The position numbers and the translations under genes were made by a program. Under the pieces are notes generated by a model. That model was not told the origin of the DNA and did no database searches. It saw nothing but the letters and a program-made list of their open reading frames with translations. From contig QNRL01000006.1 in assembly GCA_003315335.1 (NCBI GenBank), positions 1-64,000 of the forward strand: a stretch of 64,000 bases of DNA. The letters are read 5' to 3'. Shown one piece after another: positions 31,080 to 41,054 of the stretch (positions are counted from its first letter, which is position 1; each line of letters begins with the position of its first letter). Origin of the DNA: Pseudocitrobacter faecalis (lineage in GTDB: Bacteria; Pseudomonadota; Gammaproteobacteria; Enterobacterales; Enterobacteriaceae).

Positions 31080-31913
31080 GTGTTTAATGTTAAAGATGAA
31101 GTCAAACCATCGTCGCAGCTTATCGGTGCCGTCGAGCGTTCTGTCTTCAGAAGGCCACAGATTATGCAACCCACTCAGGATATTCTTGCTGAAGAAATTC
31201 CCGTTGCCCTGGTCTACAACGGCATCTCTCACGTCGTGATGATGGCGACACCGAAAGATCTGGAAGCTTTCGCCATCGGGTTTTCGCTTTCAGAAGGCAT
31301 TATTGAGCACCCGCGGGAAATTTTTGGAATCGAAGTCACTCAGGCCTGCAACGGCCTGGAAGTGCAAATCGATCTCTCCAGCCGCCGTTTTATGGGCCTT
31401 AAAGAACGTCGCCGCGCGCTGGCCGGGCGTACCGGCTGCGGTGTCTGCGGCGTTGAGCAGCTCAACGATATCGGTAAACCCATCAAGCCGCTGCCTTTTA
31501 CGCAAACGTTCGACCTTTCTCATCTCGATCATGCGCTCAGACATTTAAATGATGTGCAGCCCGTAGGCCGCGAAACAGGTTGTACGCACGCTGCGGCGTG
31601 GGTTATGCCTTCAGGTGAGTTGATTGGCGGGCATGAAGATGTGGGGCGTCATGTGGCGCTGGATAAACTGCTGGGCCATCGTGCGAAAGAGGGCGATCGT
31701 TGGCAGCATGGCGCCGCACTGGTTTCCAGCCGCGCCAGCTATGAGATGGTGCAGAAATCCGCCATGTGTGGCGTCGAGATCCTGTTCGCTGTCTCTGCCG
31801 CGACGACGCTTGCTGTGGAAGTGGCCGAACGCTGCAACCTGACGCTGGTGGGTTTTTGCAAACCGGGCAGAGCGACGATTTATACGCATCCGCAGCGATT
31901 AATGGGTGAATAA
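31080..31913 (+). CDS. fdhD: Formate dehydrogenase sulfurtransferase FdhD
   Basis: A protein of 277 residues from a GTG at 31080, equal to E. coli length; a TTG at 31062 would add six residues. FdhD passes sulfur from IscS to the Mo-bisMGD cofactor before its insertion into formate dehydrogenases. The signature [13 protein letters not shown] holds the CxxC sulfur-carrying cysteines (Cys121/Cys124 in E. coli). [15 protein letters not shown] is the cofactor-binding loop. Divergent from fdoG. The N-terminal 40 residues differ from K-12; the rest is highly conserved. Confidence 0.96.
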   Translation: MFNVKDEVKPSSQLIGAVERSVFRRPQIMQPTQDILAEEIPVALVYNGISHVVMMATPKDLEAFAIGFSLSEGIIEHPREIFGIEVTQACNGLEVQIDLSSRRFMGLKERRRALAGRTGCGVCGVEQLNDIGKPIKPLPFTQTFDLSHLDHALRHLNDVQPVGRETGCTHAAAWVMPSGELIGGHEDVGRHVALDKLLGHRAKEGDRWQHGAALVSSRASYEMVQKSAMCGVEILFAVSAATTLAVEVAERCNLTLVGFCKPGRATIYTHPQRLMGE

Positions 31914-32041
31914 TTATTAATCAAAAATTTTGACTAAGACTGGCAAATCCTTCCGCTTTCAGTTGGTGATGAATCGACCTATCATTTATCACATCAAGGC
32001 ACGGTGCCTTACTCAAACAACTAAGTGAAAGGGTTTATATC

Positions 32042-32254
32042 ATGAAAAGCATCAAAACTTTTGTCGCTGTTATCGCTCTGTCTGCTTCTTTTGGTTCTTT
32101 CGCTGCACAGACTGTTACCGCAACGGCTTCCACACTCGACGGCGCTGAAGCAAAAATCGCCGCAAAAGCTGAACAGGCTGGCGCATCGTCTTACAAAATC
32201 ACTCAGGCATTTACCGGTAACCGCGTGCACATGACCGCAGAACTGAATAAATAA
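32042..32254 (+). CDS. Small secreted DUF1471 (YdgH/BhsA/McbA-like) protein
   Basis: A 70-residue protein. Residues 1-22 are a signal peptide (MKSIKTFVAVIALSASFGSFA, cleaved before AQ). The mature part ends SSYKITQAFTGNRVHMTAELNK, the pattern of DUF1471 periplasmic proteins such as BhsA and McbA, which respond to stress and affect biofilm and copper tolerance. AGTGAAAGGG precedes the ATG and an intrinsic terminator follows. Not at this site in K-12. The specific role is unknown. Confidence 0.8.
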   Translation: MKSIKTFVAVIALSASFGSFAAQTVTATASTLDGAEAKIAAKAEQAGASSYKITQAFTGNRVHMTAELNK

Positions 32255-32274
32255 GCCAACGTTATTGTCGAAAG

Positions 32275-32296
32275 AGCGCCCTCGGGGCGCTTTTTT
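32275..32296 (+). terminator. Terminator after the DUF1471 gene
   Basis: Stem AGCGCCC / GGGCGCT with a TCG loop and a T run, 20 bases after the stop. It separates this gene from the convergent azlD. Confidence 0.88.
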
Positions 32297-32297
32297 C

Positions 32298-32621
32298 TTA
32301 ATGTATTCCCGCCAACCGCAGCAACCCCGTGACGATCGCCGCCGCGAAAATCACCACGATTAACGGGCACTTTCGCCACGCCAGAAATACCGCAAATCCC
32401 ACACCCAGAACGCGTGCCAGACCGGCAAAATGTTCACCTTCATAAAAGGTCGTCGCCAGCGCCACGGCAAATAACAACGTGGTTGCGGCATCGGATAACA
32501 ATGCCTGAGAACGCTCAGAGAACTGCAATCGTCCACCCAGCTTCGCACCGCCCAGGCGCATTAAATAGGTGCCCGCAGAAAGTAGAGCGATCCCAAGAAT
32601 AATCAGCGTGGTGTCACCCAT
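32298..32621 (-). CDS. azlD: AzlD family branched-chain amino acid exporter small subunit
   Basis: A 107-residue membrane protein with about three or four hydrophobic spans (LIILGIALLSAGTYLMRL, ATTLLFAVALATTFY and others). It is the small partner of AzlC-type exporters (YgaH-like). Its ATG overlaps the azlC stop by one base (TAATG), so translation is coupled. Substrate (valine or another branched-chain amino acid) is inferred from the family. Confidence 0.85.
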   Translation of the reverse strand: MGDTTLIILGIALLSAGTYLMRLGGAKLGGRLQFSERSQALLSDAATTLLFAVALATTFYEGEHFAGLARVLGVGFAVFLAWRKCPLIVVIFAAAIVTGLLRLAGIH

Positions 32622-33286
32622 TATTTTTTCCTCGCCAGTAAGCCGAGCATTGAGAGCAGGACGGGTAAGCCGACCGGCGCGAAAGGGACGGAAGCCAGTG
32701 ATATGGCTGCTCCGCTGGATGCGCGAATAAGCGACGTTTTACTTTTCTTCAGTGCCGGAAGCACTAACGCCAGCAGAATGGCCGGGAAAACAGCATCCAG
32801 GCCGATAGTCTCCGGAGAGGGAAGCAGTTTTCCGACGCCCGCGCCCAGCAACGTTCCTGCCGGCCAAACGAAAGCGACGCCCAGCCCGCATAGCCAGAAC
32901 GCGGCTTTACGCTGTTCTGGTGTCGGCTGTGACAGGCCGAAAACGACGCTTTCATCATTCATAATGTGGCAGCCGAGAAAGCTCAGTATGCGTTTACCCA
33001 CCAGATCGCGTACGGTGATACCGAACGGGAAATGACGTGCGTTGACCAACAATCCCGCCACGGCTGCTGCAAGTGGGTTGCCGCCGCTGGCAACGATGCC
33101 GATAAACAAAAATTCAGATGCGCCCGCCAGTACGGTGAGCGAAAGAATGAGCGGCACCCATAGCGGAAAACCGTATGCCATTGCCAGTGAGCCGTAGGAA
33201 ACCGCGACGATCCCGACGGCAAGACAGACCAGGAATATGGCTTTTAAGGTGTCGCTTTTCAGGCAACCGAAATGTTTTTTAAACAT
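32621..33286 (-). CDS. azlC: AzlC family branched-chain amino acid exporter large subunit
   Basis: A 221-residue polytopic membrane protein. GASEFLFIGIVASGGNP followed by AVAGLLVNARHFPFG is the AzlC/YgaZ signature. With AzlD it should form an exporter like YgaZH, which removes valine from E. coli. It is transcribed divergently from an XRE-cupin regulator. The pairing of azlCD with such a regulator is common in proteobacteria. Not at this site in K-12. Confidence 0.88.
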   Translation of the reverse strand: MFKKHFGCLKSDTLKAIFLVCLAVGIVAVSYGSLAMAYGFPLWVPLILSLTVLAGASEFLFIGIVASGGNPLAAAVAGLLVNARHFPFGITVRDLVGKRILSFLGCHIMNDESVVFGLSQPTPEQRKAAFWLCGLGVAFVWPAGTLLGAGVGKLLPSPETIGLDAVFPAILLALVLPALKKSKTSLIRASSGAAISLASVPFAPVGLPVLLSMLGLLARKK

Positions 33287-33299
33287 GATTGTTGGCTAT

Positions 33300-33365
33300 A
33301 TCGAACGAGTTTCCATTATAATGAACGCAACGAAGGGGCTTTTCAAGATAATCAATTCGTTCGAT
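33300..33365. promoter_or_regulatory. Candidate operator between azlC and the XRE-cupin gene
   Basis: ATCGAACGA (33300-33308) and TCGTTCGAT (33357-33365) form a perfect nine-base inverted repeat 48 bases apart in the 102-base divergent gap. A TATAAT-like box (ATTATAATG) lies between them. The arrangement suits looping or dimer-of-dimers binding by the divergent regulator. Confidence 0.55.
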
Positions 33366-33388
33366 CAATAGGATAAGGAAGTGGCATT

Positions 33389-33937
33389 ATGACGCAGCCA
33401 ATCAGCGTGATCGCAAAGAGTCTGGTACGCGAGCGTATGAGGACAGGGCTGTCTTTGGCGGAAATCGCCCGCCGTGCCGGCATTGCGAAATCGACACTCT
33501 CCCAGCTCGAAGCTGGGAATGGTAATCCTAGCCTGGAAACGCTGTGGTCGCTCTGCGTGGCGCTGGATATTCCCTTCAGCCGCCTGCTGGAACCACAGGT
33601 GCAGAAAACGCAGGTCATTCGTCGGGGCGAAGGAGTGAAAGTGCTGGCAGAGCAGGCGAACTATCAGGCGACGCTGTTGGCGACCTGTCCACCGGGCGCG
33701 CGTCGCGATATTTACCTGCTGACGACGCAGCCGGGCGCCGATCGTATCTCGCAACCCCATCCTGTCGGTTCGGTCGAACATATCATTGTGACGCAAGGGC
33801 GTGCGCTGGTGGGGCTAACGGACGCTGCGGAAGAGTTAAGCGCTGGCGATTACATCTGTTACCCAGGCGATCAGGAACATATCTTCAAAGCGCTGGAACC
33901 CGATACTCTGGCGATTCTGGTGGCAGAGCAAAATTAA
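33389..33937 (+). CDS. XRE family regulator with C-terminal cupin domain
   Basis: A 182-residue regulator. Residues about 10-65 are an XRE helix-turn-helix (TGLSLAEIARRAGIAKSTLSQLEAG). Residues about 105-180 are a cupin (QPHPVGSVEHIIVTQGRALV, then ELSAGDYICYPGDQEHIFKA), which probably senses a small ligand. AAGGAAGTGG precedes the ATG. It is divergent from azlCD, so control of the exporter is likely. Confidence 0.88.
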   Translation: MTQPISVIAKSLVRERMRTGLSLAEIARRAGIAKSTLSQLEAGNGNPSLETLWSLCVALDIPFSRLLEPQVQKTQVIRRGEGVKVLAEQANYQATLLATCPPGARRDIYLLTTQPGADRISQPHPVGSVEHIIVTQGRALVGLTDAAEELSAGDYICYPGDQEHIFKALEPDTLAILVAEQN

Positions 33938-34319
33938 TCTGTCGTGCGTACATTTGTGCGCACAATCATATATTTCACCTATTATAATCAAATAATAATT
34001 CATTTTATTTATATGAGTTATTTATTGAATTTTAAAATTAATTAATTTGGAAAATATTAATAACCACTCGCTTATTTAAATTTGTTTTCAGTGTTATCTC
34101 GCTCACGATCTCAACGTTCTTTGCGTTTACTTAAGGAACTATTTGACTAATATTTATTAGCTCTTGAGACGTGGAAGGCCTAATCAAAAGAATTGATGTG
34201 GTTACGTTATTTCGCGTCCGGGACTCTAATAAAAGAATATTCATCACTGTGATATAAAATAGATGAATAAAATCGCGCAGAGTTTTGCTAATTATTAGTT
34301 ATCTCAAGGAAAGCGAATA
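33938..34319. other. AT-rich gap upstream of the porin gene
   Basis: These 382 bases are markedly A+T-rich compared with the surrounding genes and hold no ORF that I can support. A CRP half-site-like TCACTGTGAT occurs near 34244-34253. The porin ribosome-binding site (CTCAAGGAAAG) lies at the right end. The composition suggests H-NS binding, but that is inference. Confidence 0.4.
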
Positions 34320-35729
34320 ATGAAGAAAACAACATTATCTATCGCCATTGGGCTGTTGTTGGTGGCAAATGCAGGTGTAGCAAAAACCCATTCTATGACG
34401 CTGGAACAGCGTCTGGAAATGTTGGAAAACCGTCTTGAAGCTGCCGAAAACCGTGCAACGCAGGCAGAAAATAAAGTTCAGCAGCTACAGGTACAGCAGG
34501 CCGCTGAAATTAAAGAAATCAAGGCCGCTCAGGGAAATACTCCTGTAAATGGGCAGCAGCCTGCGGAAGAGACGGCAAAAAATGCGTCTAAACCAACGCT
34601 GACGTTGACAGGGTATGGCGACATCAAATTCTACGGCGACGTGGAATTCAACATGGATGCTGAAAGTAAGCACGGCGTGTTGGCGGCAACTAACGGTAAT
34701 TTTAAGCCAGACGACTCCAACGAACAGTGGAACCTGAATGGCCGTATTCTGCTTGGCTTTGACGGTACTCGCCAGTTAGGTGATGGTTACTATGCTGGCT
34801 TCTCGGCTCAGCCTTTGGGTGATATGGAAGGCGTGGTCAATATCGATGATGCGGTCTTCTTCTTTGGTCGTCAGGACGACTGGAAAATTAAAGTTGGCCG
34901 TTTCGAAGCCTACGATATGTTCCCCCTCAATCAGGATACCTTTGTTGAGCATTCAGGCAACACCGCCAATGATCTGTACGACGACGGTAGCGGCTATATC
35001 TATATGATGAAAGAAGGTCGCGGTCGTTCTGATGCCGGTGGTAACTTCCTGATGAGTAAACAGCTTGATAACTGGTACTTCGAGCTTAACACCCTGTTTG
35101 AAGATGGTACGTCTCTGTATAGCGAAAATGATGGGAAACATTCCTACCATGGCCGTGAGATGGTGCAACAGAAAAACGTTATCTATATGCGTCCGGTTGT
35201 CGCTTATACCCAGGATGAATTTACGGTTTCTGCGGCGATGGAATCCAACGTTGTTGATGGCGCATATGGTTATGAAGGAAAAAATGGCGAGATTATCGAC
35301 CAGTCTGACCGTACCGGCTATGGCTTAACCATGACCTGGAACGGTCAAAAAACCGATCCAGAAAATGGCATTGTGGTTAACCTGAACACCGCATACCTGG
35401 ATGCCAACAACGAAAAAGATTTCACTGCGGCGGTTAACGCCCTGTGGAGAAACTTTGAGTTGGGTTACGTTTATGCGCATAACACCATCGATGATTATGC
35501 TGGCCTGATTAAACACGATGATGACGACTGGATTTATAACGAAGGTACCTACGATATTCACACTATTCACGCGTCTTATTTGATTCCGAATGTGATGAAT
35601 ATGAAAAACTTCAACGTTTATCTCGGCGCATATTACTCAATGATCAATAGCGATAATAGTAATGCTGACGGCTACACCGAAAACGACGATCGTTACGGCG
35701 CACGCGTTCGCTTTAAATATTATTTCTAA
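34320..35729 (+). CDS. Carbohydrate outer-membrane porin with N-terminal coiled coil (RafY/ScrY-like)
   Basis: A 469-residue exported protein. Residues 1-21 are a signal peptide (ending NAGVA). Residues about 25-70 form a charged heptad coiled coil (LEQRLEMLENRLEAAENRA...), as in the periplasmic extensions of ScrY and RafY. The remainder is Gly- and aromatic-rich beta-barrel sequence ending in RVRFKYYF with terminal Phe, the BAM signal. Not similar by eye to ScrY in the barrel, closer to RafY-type glycoporins from memory. It lies beside the rha operon but is on its own transcript. Confidence 0.75.
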   Translation: MKKTTLSIAIGLLLVANAGVAKTHSMTLEQRLEMLENRLEAAENRATQAENKVQQLQVQQAAEIKEIKAAQGNTPVNGQQPAEETAKNASKPTLTLTGYGDIKFYGDVEFNMDAESKHGVLAATNGNFKPDDSNEQWNLNGRILLGFDGTRQLGDGYYAGFSAQPLGDMEGVVNIDDAVFFFGRQDDWKIKVGRFEAYDMFPLNQDTFVEHSGNTANDLYDDGSGYIYMMKEGRGRSDAGGNFLMSKQLDNWYFELNTLFEDGTSLYSENDGKHSYHGREMVQQKNVIYMRPVVAYTQDEFTVSAAMESNVVDGAYGYEGKNGEIIDQSDRTGYGLTMTWNGQKTDPENGIVVNLNTAYLDANNEKDFTAAVNALWRNFELGYVYAHNTIDDYAGLIKHDDDDWIYNEGTYDIHTIHASYLIPNVMNMKNFNVYLGAYYSMINSDNSNADGYTENDDRYGARVRFKYYF

Positions 35730-35752
35730 TCTTTGTTCAAATCCGCATACAT

Positions 35753-35780
35753 AAAAAAAGCCTGCATTGCAGGCTTTTTT
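35753..35780. terminator. Bidirectional terminator between porin and rhaM
   Basis: A run of seven A, stem GCCTGCA / TGCAGGC, and a run of T. The symmetry lets it stop both the porin transcript and the convergent rhaBAD-rhaM transcript. Confidence 0.9.
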
Positions 35781-35794
35781 ATGAGAGTGAACTA

Positions 35795-36109
35795 TTAATC
35801 GAGATAGAATACTTCTTTCAGTTCTGCGCTTACCGGGCTGTTATCCGGATTCGCTGGCATTACCTCGGTCATATATTTCCACCAACGCTGACACACATCG
35901 GTGTTTGCCACCGCGTTCCAGCGCTCTTCCGATTCAATCTCAACAGTTGCGAAAAGCAGGTTACGCGCTTTATCGAGATAGATGGCGTAATGGTGCGCAC
36001 CGTGGGATTTCAGCGTCGCCTCCAGTTCCGGCCAGATAGGATTATGACGGCGCTGATACTCTTCGTGTGCGTCGGCATGCACCTGCATCACAAAGGCTTT
36101 GCGGATCAT
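35795..36109 (-). CDS. rhaM: L-rhamnose mutarotase
   Basis: A 104-residue dimeric alpha-beta barrel enzyme that interconverts the anomers of L-rhamnose so that RhaA receives its preferred form. Conserved residues include His near the start ([15 protein letters not shown]) and the C-terminal [17 protein letters not shown]. The start overlaps the upstream reductase stop by four bases; last gene of the operon. Confidence 0.96.
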   Translation of the reverse strand: MIRKAFVMQVHADAHEEYQRRHNPIWPELEATLKSHGAHHYAIYLDKARNLLFATVEIESEERWNAVANTDVCQRWWKYMTEVMPANPDNSPVSAELKEVFYLD

Positions 36110-37254
36110 AACGCCTCCAGATACAGCTCGCGAACTTCATCACGGCTGGCGGAGCGCGGGTTGCACGGTGCACAAGGGTCAGCCAACGCTTTGTCCAGCC
36201 AGCCTTCGATATCCGCTTTGGTGACGCCCAGCTTGCTGAAGCCTTCCGGAATGCCAACACGCGCGCTCAGTTTACGAATCGCGTTGATAGCTTCCATGCT
36301 GGCTGCTTCATCACTCATCCCGCGGGTTTCAACACCCATTGCCTGCGCGACGCGTGCAAAACGCGCGACGGCGTTCGGGCGGTTAAAGTTTTCGATGATC
36401 GGCAGCAGGATGGCATTGCATACGCCGTGCGGCAGATTGTGCGTTGCGCCCGGCTGATGTGCCAGCGCATGCACCAGGCCGAGCCCCGCACTGTTAAACG
36501 CCATCCCCGCCAGATACTGACCAAACGCCATCTGCTCGCGGGCTTCCAGGTTATGACCATCATCGACCGCTTTCGGCAGCCAGAGAGTGATCAGACGAAT
36601 AGCTTCCAGTGCGTTGGCGTCAGTCAACGGATGCGCGCCAACGGAAACGTAAGCTTCAATCGCGTGGGTCAGGGCATCCATACCGGTGGCGGCGGTGACG
36701 GACGCGGGAATGTCCAGCATCACGCTGGCGTCATCTACGGCGATATCCGGGATAATATTGGAATCGATAATGACTTCTTTCACCTGGCGCGCGGTGTCGA
36801 TGATCACGGCGTTGCTGGTCATCTCGGCGGCGGTGCCTGCGGTAGTATTAATGGCAACCAGAGGCACGCCCGCATTTTTGACTTTTCCCACGCCTGAGTA
36901 GGCGGTAGACGGGCCAGGGTTGGCGGTCAGAATTTTGATCGCTTTGGCGGTATCGATAGGGCTGCCGCCGCCAAAGGCGAGGATAAAATCGCAGCTCGCG
37001 TCCTGATATGCCGCAAAGCCTTTTTGCACCAGCTCTTCGGTGGGATTAGGGAACACTTCATCGAAAAGATGGTAAGACATATTCTGCGCATCAAGTGCGG
37101 TAAACAGGCTATCCAGCAGACCCAGCTTCACCAGTTGCCCGTCGGTGACCACCAGCGCTTTGCCCCACTGTTTGCCAGCGACCAGGTTGACCATATCGGC
37201 AATCGCGCCCGCACCGTGCAGGCTGATTTTGGGAAGCGCCAACATAAAGCTCAT
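36106..37254 (-). CDS. Lactaldehyde reductase (L-1,2-propanediol oxidoreductase, FucO/RhaO-like)
   Basis: A protein of 382 residues from the ATG at 37254, with AAGGAG eight bases upstream; a longer frame to 37299 lacks a site. It belongs to iron-dependent group III alcohol dehydrogenases: [12 protein letters not shown] is the NAD-binding loop, and metal ligands lie in [12 protein letters not shown] and [16 protein letters not shown]. It reduces L-lactaldehyde from RhaD cleavage to 1,2-propanediol when fermenting. K-12 lacks this gene in its rha operon and uses fucO. It overlaps rhaM by four bases. Confidence 0.9.
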   Translation of the reverse strand: MSFMLALPKISLHGAGAIADMVNLVAGKQWGKALVVTDGQLVKLGLLDSLFTALDAQNMSYHLFDEVFPNPTEELVQKGFAAYQDASCDFILAFGGGSPIDTAKAIKILTANPGPSTAYSGVGKVKNAGVPLVAINTTAGTAAEMTSNAVIIDTARQVKEVIIDSNIIPDIAVDDASVMLDIPASVTAATGMDALTHAIEAYVSVGAHPLTDANALEAIRLITLWLPKAVDDGHNLEAREQMAFGQYLAGMAFNSAGLGLVHALAHQPGATHNLPHGVCNAILLPIIENFNRPNAVARFARVAQAMGVETRGMSDEAASMEAINAIRKLSARVGIPEGFSKLGVTKADIEGWLDKALADPCAPCNPRSASRDEVRELYLEAL

Positions 37255-37323
37255 GATATTTCTCCTTAAATTAAAAGCCCTATGTCCGGCGGCAGCCACT
37301 GTCGCCGGGCGTGAGCGGATAGG

Positions 37324-38148
37324 TTAGAGCGCGAGCGCGCTGGCGAGCGGGGTGACGCCAAAGCGTTTGCCAAGCGCAATCAGTTCTTCACGCGTGATGG
37401 TCTGTTTCATGCCGCCCATGGAATAGACCTTCACCAGCACTTCTGCGGATTTCTCGGCGGTATCGATCAAACCAAACGCCTCGTCCAGCGTCGGCCCACT
37501 GCCGAATACACCGTGGAACGGCCACAGCACCAGCGAGTGTTTCTGCATTTCGACGGCAGTCGCCTGGCCGATTTCGTCCGTGCCCGGCACCATCCACGGC
37601 AGAATGCCCACGCCGTCCGGGAATACCACCAGACATTCGGTGCTACCTTCCCACAACTGGCGGGTGATCACGTCGGTGCGGTTTTCCAGCACGTAGGTCA
37701 GGGCGATCAGGTTGGTGGCGTGGCAATGCATGATCACGCGATCTTTGCCGTTGGTTGCCTTGATGCGCTCGCAGTGTGACAGGAAGTGAGCCGGTAATTC
37801 AGACGTTGGCACTGCCTCATGGGTTAAGCCCCACAGGATGTGATAGCCCGCACCGTCGCTGTCCACTTTCACCACGCCAATATTGGCGGCTGGATCGAGC
37901 TGAACATTGCGGAAGAATTTACCGGAACCGGTGACGATAAATGGCGTGTTCGCCAGCAGCGGCATCGGTTGGCTGAGCGCGATATAGCGCGGTTCTTTGT
38001 GGAAATCAGCCTCGTAAGGGGCGATATCGGCATCGTCCAGACGCAGCGTCAGGTTGCCGCCGTTACGTTCGTCCCAGCCTTTCAGCCAGGCGTCAGAGGT
38101 GGCTTTGATCATGCCCTGGACGAACCAGGATTGAGTGATAGATTGCAT
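37324..38148 (-). CDS. rhaD: Rhamnulose-1-phosphate aldolase
   Basis: A 274-residue zinc class II aldolase that splits L-rhamnulose-1-phosphate into dihydroxyacetone phosphate and L-lactaldehyde. [13 protein letters not shown] supplies two of the zinc His ligands (His141 and His143 in E. coli) and [15 protein letters not shown] the third. Length equals E. coli. It is separated from rhaA by a triple-hairpin repeat, so the two may differ in message stability. Confidence 0.97.
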   Translation of the reverse strand: MQSITQSWFVQGMIKATSDAWLKGWDERNGGNLTLRLDDADIAPYEADFHKEPRYIALSQPMPLLANTPFIVTGSGKFFRNVQLDPAANIGVVKVDSDGAGYHILWGLTHEAVPTSELPAHFLSHCERIKATNGKDRVIMHCHATNLIALTYVLENRTDVITRQLWEGSTECLVVFPDGVGILPWMVPGTDEIGQATAVEMQKHSLVLWPFHGVFGSGPTLDEAFGLIDTAEKSAEVLVKVYSMGGMKQTITREELIALGKRFGVTPLASALAL

Positions 38149-38185
38149 AGTATTCGAGTTCCTGTTCAGGCGGTGCGGGGTTTAC

Positions 38186-38311
38186 CCCTCACCCTAACCC
38201 TCTCCCACAGGGAGAGGGGAATGTCCGGTTTCGGTATTCACCCTCTCGCTCAGGAAGAGGGGACTGTTTGGTTTTCACCCTCTCCCTCAGGGAGAGGGCC
38301 GGGGTGAGGGT
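38186..38311. repeat. CCCTCTCCC palindromic repeat, copy A (rhaD-rhaA gap)
   Basis: Three hairpins of the form CCCTCTCCC-N-GGGAGAGGG lie at 38198-38218, 38241-38261 (two changes) and 38278-38298. The outer ends CCTCACCCTAA and GGGGTGAGGG are inverted repeats of each other. The element is inserted within the rha operon between two translated genes. Confidence 0.85.
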
Positions 38312-38314
38312 TGT

Positions 38315-39574
38315 TTACCCGCGTTTGCTCAAAATCTCTTTCTCATACGCGCGCACGTTTTCCAGCCACTGGCTGCCCGCTGGCGTATCGTGACGCTGGC
38401 AATACATTTCCCACACCGCCTGCCACGGCAGGGATTTCTGCTCTTCCAGCAGCGCCAGGCGTGCGGTGTAATCGCCTTCCGCTTCCAGCTTACGCAGCTC
38501 ATCGACGGGCTCCAGCAGGGCGCGCAGCAGGGCTTTCTTCATGTTGCGGGTACCGATAACCCACGCCGCGATGCGGTTGATGGAAGCATCGAAGAAGTCG
38601 AGGCCGATGTGTACGCGGTCGAACAAATCGTTGCGCACGATTTCGCTCGCGATAGCCTGGGTTTCGTCATCCAGCAGCACCACGTGGTCGCTGTCCCAGC
38701 GCACCGGGCGGCTGACGTGCAGCAGCAGACGCGGCACGTAAAGCATGGCGGAGGAGATTTTGTCGGAGATCACTTCCGTTGGGTGGAAGTGGCCTGCATC
38801 CAGACACAGCGCGGTCTGACGGCTGGCGGCGTAGCCCATATAGAATTCGTTAGAGCCCACGGTGTAACTTTCCGCGCCAATACCAAACAGTTTGCTTTCA
38901 ACCGCATCGATGTGGTGCGCCGGATCCAGTTTTTCGCTAATCACTTCATCCAGCGCGTTCATCAGACGCTGACGCGGTGCCAGACGGTCGACGGTGATGT
39001 CTTTCATGCCGTCCGGGATCCAGATATTCATCACCGATGGTGTGCCCAGTTGCTCACCGAAGTAAGCGGAGATGCGGCGGCTGGCCTTGCAGTGGTCAAT
39101 CCAGAACTGACGAATTTTCGCATCCGGATGAGAGAGCGTGAAACCGTCAGCGCTCAGCGGGTGCGAGAAGCAGGATGGGTTAAAATCGAGTCCCAGTTGA
39201 TTCGCTTTCGCCCACTCTACCCAGTTTTTAAAGTGTTCCGGTTTAATCTGGTCGCGGGAAACCGGGGTTTCGGATTCGAGATAGATCGCATGCAGATTCA
39301 GGCGTTTTGGCCCCGGGATCAGGCTCAGCGCCTGCTCCAGATCGGCACGTAATTCCGTCGCGTTGCGTGCTTTGCCAGGGTAATTCCCTGTTGCCTGAAT
39401 CCCGCCGGTCAGGCTACCTTCCGGATTTTCAAAACCGGCGACGTCATCGCCCTGCCAGCAGTGCATGGATACCGGCAGACGATCGAGCTGACGCAGGGTC
39501 TCTTCGACGTCGATGCCAATGGCGGAATAACGCTGTTTCGCCAGTTCCCAGGCTTGTTCAAGTTGAGTGGTCAT
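38315..39574 (-). CDS. rhaA: L-rhamnose isomerase
   Basis: A protein of 419 residues from the ATG at 39574 ([17 protein letters not shown]), matching E. coli; GGAG lies eight bases upstream. It converts L-rhamnose to L-rhamnulose. TIM-barrel metal ligands sit in [17 protein letters not shown] and in WDSDHVV and DFFDASINR. Its ATG overlaps the rhaB stop (ATGA), so synthesis is coupled. Confidence 0.97.
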   Translation of the reverse strand: MTTQLEQAWELAKQRYSAIGIDVEETLRQLDRLPVSMHCWQGDDVAGFENPEGSLTGGIQATGNYPGKARNATELRADLEQALSLIPGPKRLNLHAIYLESETPVSRDQIKPEHFKNWVEWAKANQLGLDFNPSCFSHPLSADGFTLSHPDAKIRQFWIDHCKASRRISAYFGEQLGTPSVMNIWIPDGMKDITVDRLAPRQRLMNALDEVISEKLDPAHHIDAVESKLFGIGAESYTVGSNEFYMGYAASRQTALCLDAGHFHPTEVISDKISSAMLYVPRLLLHVSRPVRWDSDHVVLLDDETQAIASEIVRNDLFDRVHIGLDFFDASINRIAAWVIGTRNMKKALLRALLEPVDELRKLEAEGDYTARLALLEEQKSLPWQAVWEMYCQRHDTPAGSQWLENVRAYEKEILSKRG

Positions 39575-41040
39575 GCGCAAAGCTCCTTTGTCAGTCGTTT
39601 TTGCTGAAACTGCGCAACGTAGCGGGCAATTTCATGTTCAGAGTTAGGGGTAAAGGTGGTCAGGCCATAGTTGCCGGTCACCACCTGACGGAAATCATCT
39701 ACGGTGCCCAGCTCTTCGAGCGTCATCAGCTGTACGCCGATATTGCCGAGCGTGGAGGCCTCAATTGGGCCCGCCACCACTGTCACACCGCAGGCGTCGG
39801 CACAAAGCTGGTTGAGTAAGTGGTTCTGGCAACCGCCGCCAACGACGTGTAGCTGGCTGAACGGTTTGCCGCGCAGTTGCGCCAGTTCGTTCAGAATGTC
39901 GGCGTAAAGCAGGGCAAGGCTGTCGAAAATACAGCGCGCGAGTTCGGCAGGGCGCTGCGGCACCGGCTGTGCGGTTTCGCGGCAGGCAGCCTGGATTTCC
40001 GCGCTCATGTTGTCCGGGTTAATAAAACGGTCGTCATTGGGGTTGATCAGGAAACGGCAGGCGCCGAGTTTTTCCGTTTCTGCAATCAGTGCGGGCAGGT
40101 CACTGATGTTCTGCTCTTTAATCACACGCTGAAGCAGCCACAGCCCCATGATGTTTTTCAGCACGCGGTAACGCCCTTCCGCGCCGCCTTCATTCGTGAT
40201 GTTGGCTGCCAGTGCATATTCGCTGGTATACGGCGTAGTGCTTTCAAAGCCCATCAACGACCAGGTGCCGGAAGAGAGATAGGCGGCGTCTTTGTTCGCC
40301 AGCGGCGAAGCAATCACGGCGCTTGCCGTATCATGGCTCGCGACGGCCACCACCGGGATTTTGTTGCCCAGCGGGCAAATCCAGTGACCGATCACGTTGC
40401 CTGGGTGCGTTGGCGTACCGAACCATTTAGGCGATGCGCCGGTCCAGTTAAGCAGGTCTTCATCCCAGTTATCGGTCTGAATATTGACCAACTGCGTGGT
40501 GGTCGCGTTGGTATATTCCCAGTTCATGTTGCCGGTGAGGCGATAACTGAAGTAATCGGGGATCAGCAGGGCATGTGCGACCTCAGCGGCAACTTCTGGC
40601 TGCTGTTCTACCAATGCGCGTAGCTGATAGAGCGTATTAAACGGCAGGAACTGAATGCCGCTGCGGCGATAGATTTGCGCTTTACCGAGCTGTTCAATCG
40701 CCCGCGCCATCACGCCATCGGTGCGGCTGTCCCGATACGAGACCGGCAGGCCAACGCGCTGACCGTCGCGGTTAAGCAGCACGTAATCCACGCCCCAGGT
40801 ATCGATACCGATGCTGTCGATCAGGATGCCCTGCTCGCAAACTTTGTTCAGGCCGATGCGAATTTCCGCTTCAAGCCCGTCGATATCCCAGGTATCAAAC
40901 CCATCCTGCTTTTGCAGGCAGTTCACAAAACGGTGGATCTCGTGCAGCGAGAGCGTGTGTTGTTTATTGTCGTAGCGGGCGAGCATCACGCGACCGCTGG
41001 ATGCCCCCAAATCGACGGCCACACAATGGCGAAGAGTCAT
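39571..41040 (-). CDS. rhaB: Rhamnulokinase
   Basis: A protein of 489 residues from the ATG at 41040, equal to E. coli; upstream in-frame codons would add 34 residues with no support, and AAGGA precedes the chosen start. FGGY-family kinase that phosphorylates L-rhamnulose. [16 protein letters not shown] is the ATP phosphate loop, [11 protein letters not shown] the sugar region and [17 protein letters not shown] the adenosine loop. First gene of rhaBAD, under RhaS and CRP control. Confidence 0.97.
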   Translation of the reverse strand: MTLRHCVAVDLGASSGRVMLARYDNKQHTLSLHEIHRFVNCLQKQDGFDTWDIDGLEAEIRIGLNKVCEQGILIDSIGIDTWGVDYVLLNRDGQRVGLPVSYRDSRTDGVMARAIEQLGKAQIYRRSGIQFLPFNTLYQLRALVEQQPEVAAEVAHALLIPDYFSYRLTGNMNWEYTNATTTQLVNIQTDNWDEDLLNWTGASPKWFGTPTHPGNVIGHWICPLGNKIPVVAVASHDTASAVIASPLANKDAAYLSSGTWSLMGFESTTPYTSEYALAANITNEGGAEGRYRVLKNIMGLWLLQRVIKEQNISDLPALIAETEKLGACRFLINPNDDRFINPDNMSAEIQAACRETAQPVPQRPAELARCIFDSLALLYADILNELAQLRGKPFSQLHVVGGGCQNHLLNQLCADACGVTVVAGPIEASTLGNIGVQLMTLEELGTVDDFRQVVTGNYGLTTFTPNSEHEIARYVAQFQQKRLTKELCA

Positions 41041-41054
41041 GGCTGGAGTCCTTC

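Noticed and set aside
38186-38311. The hairpin repeats as a CRISPR array
   Set aside because: Units are palindromes of about 21 bases with irregular, related spacing, there are only two or three per site, and no cas genes are present.
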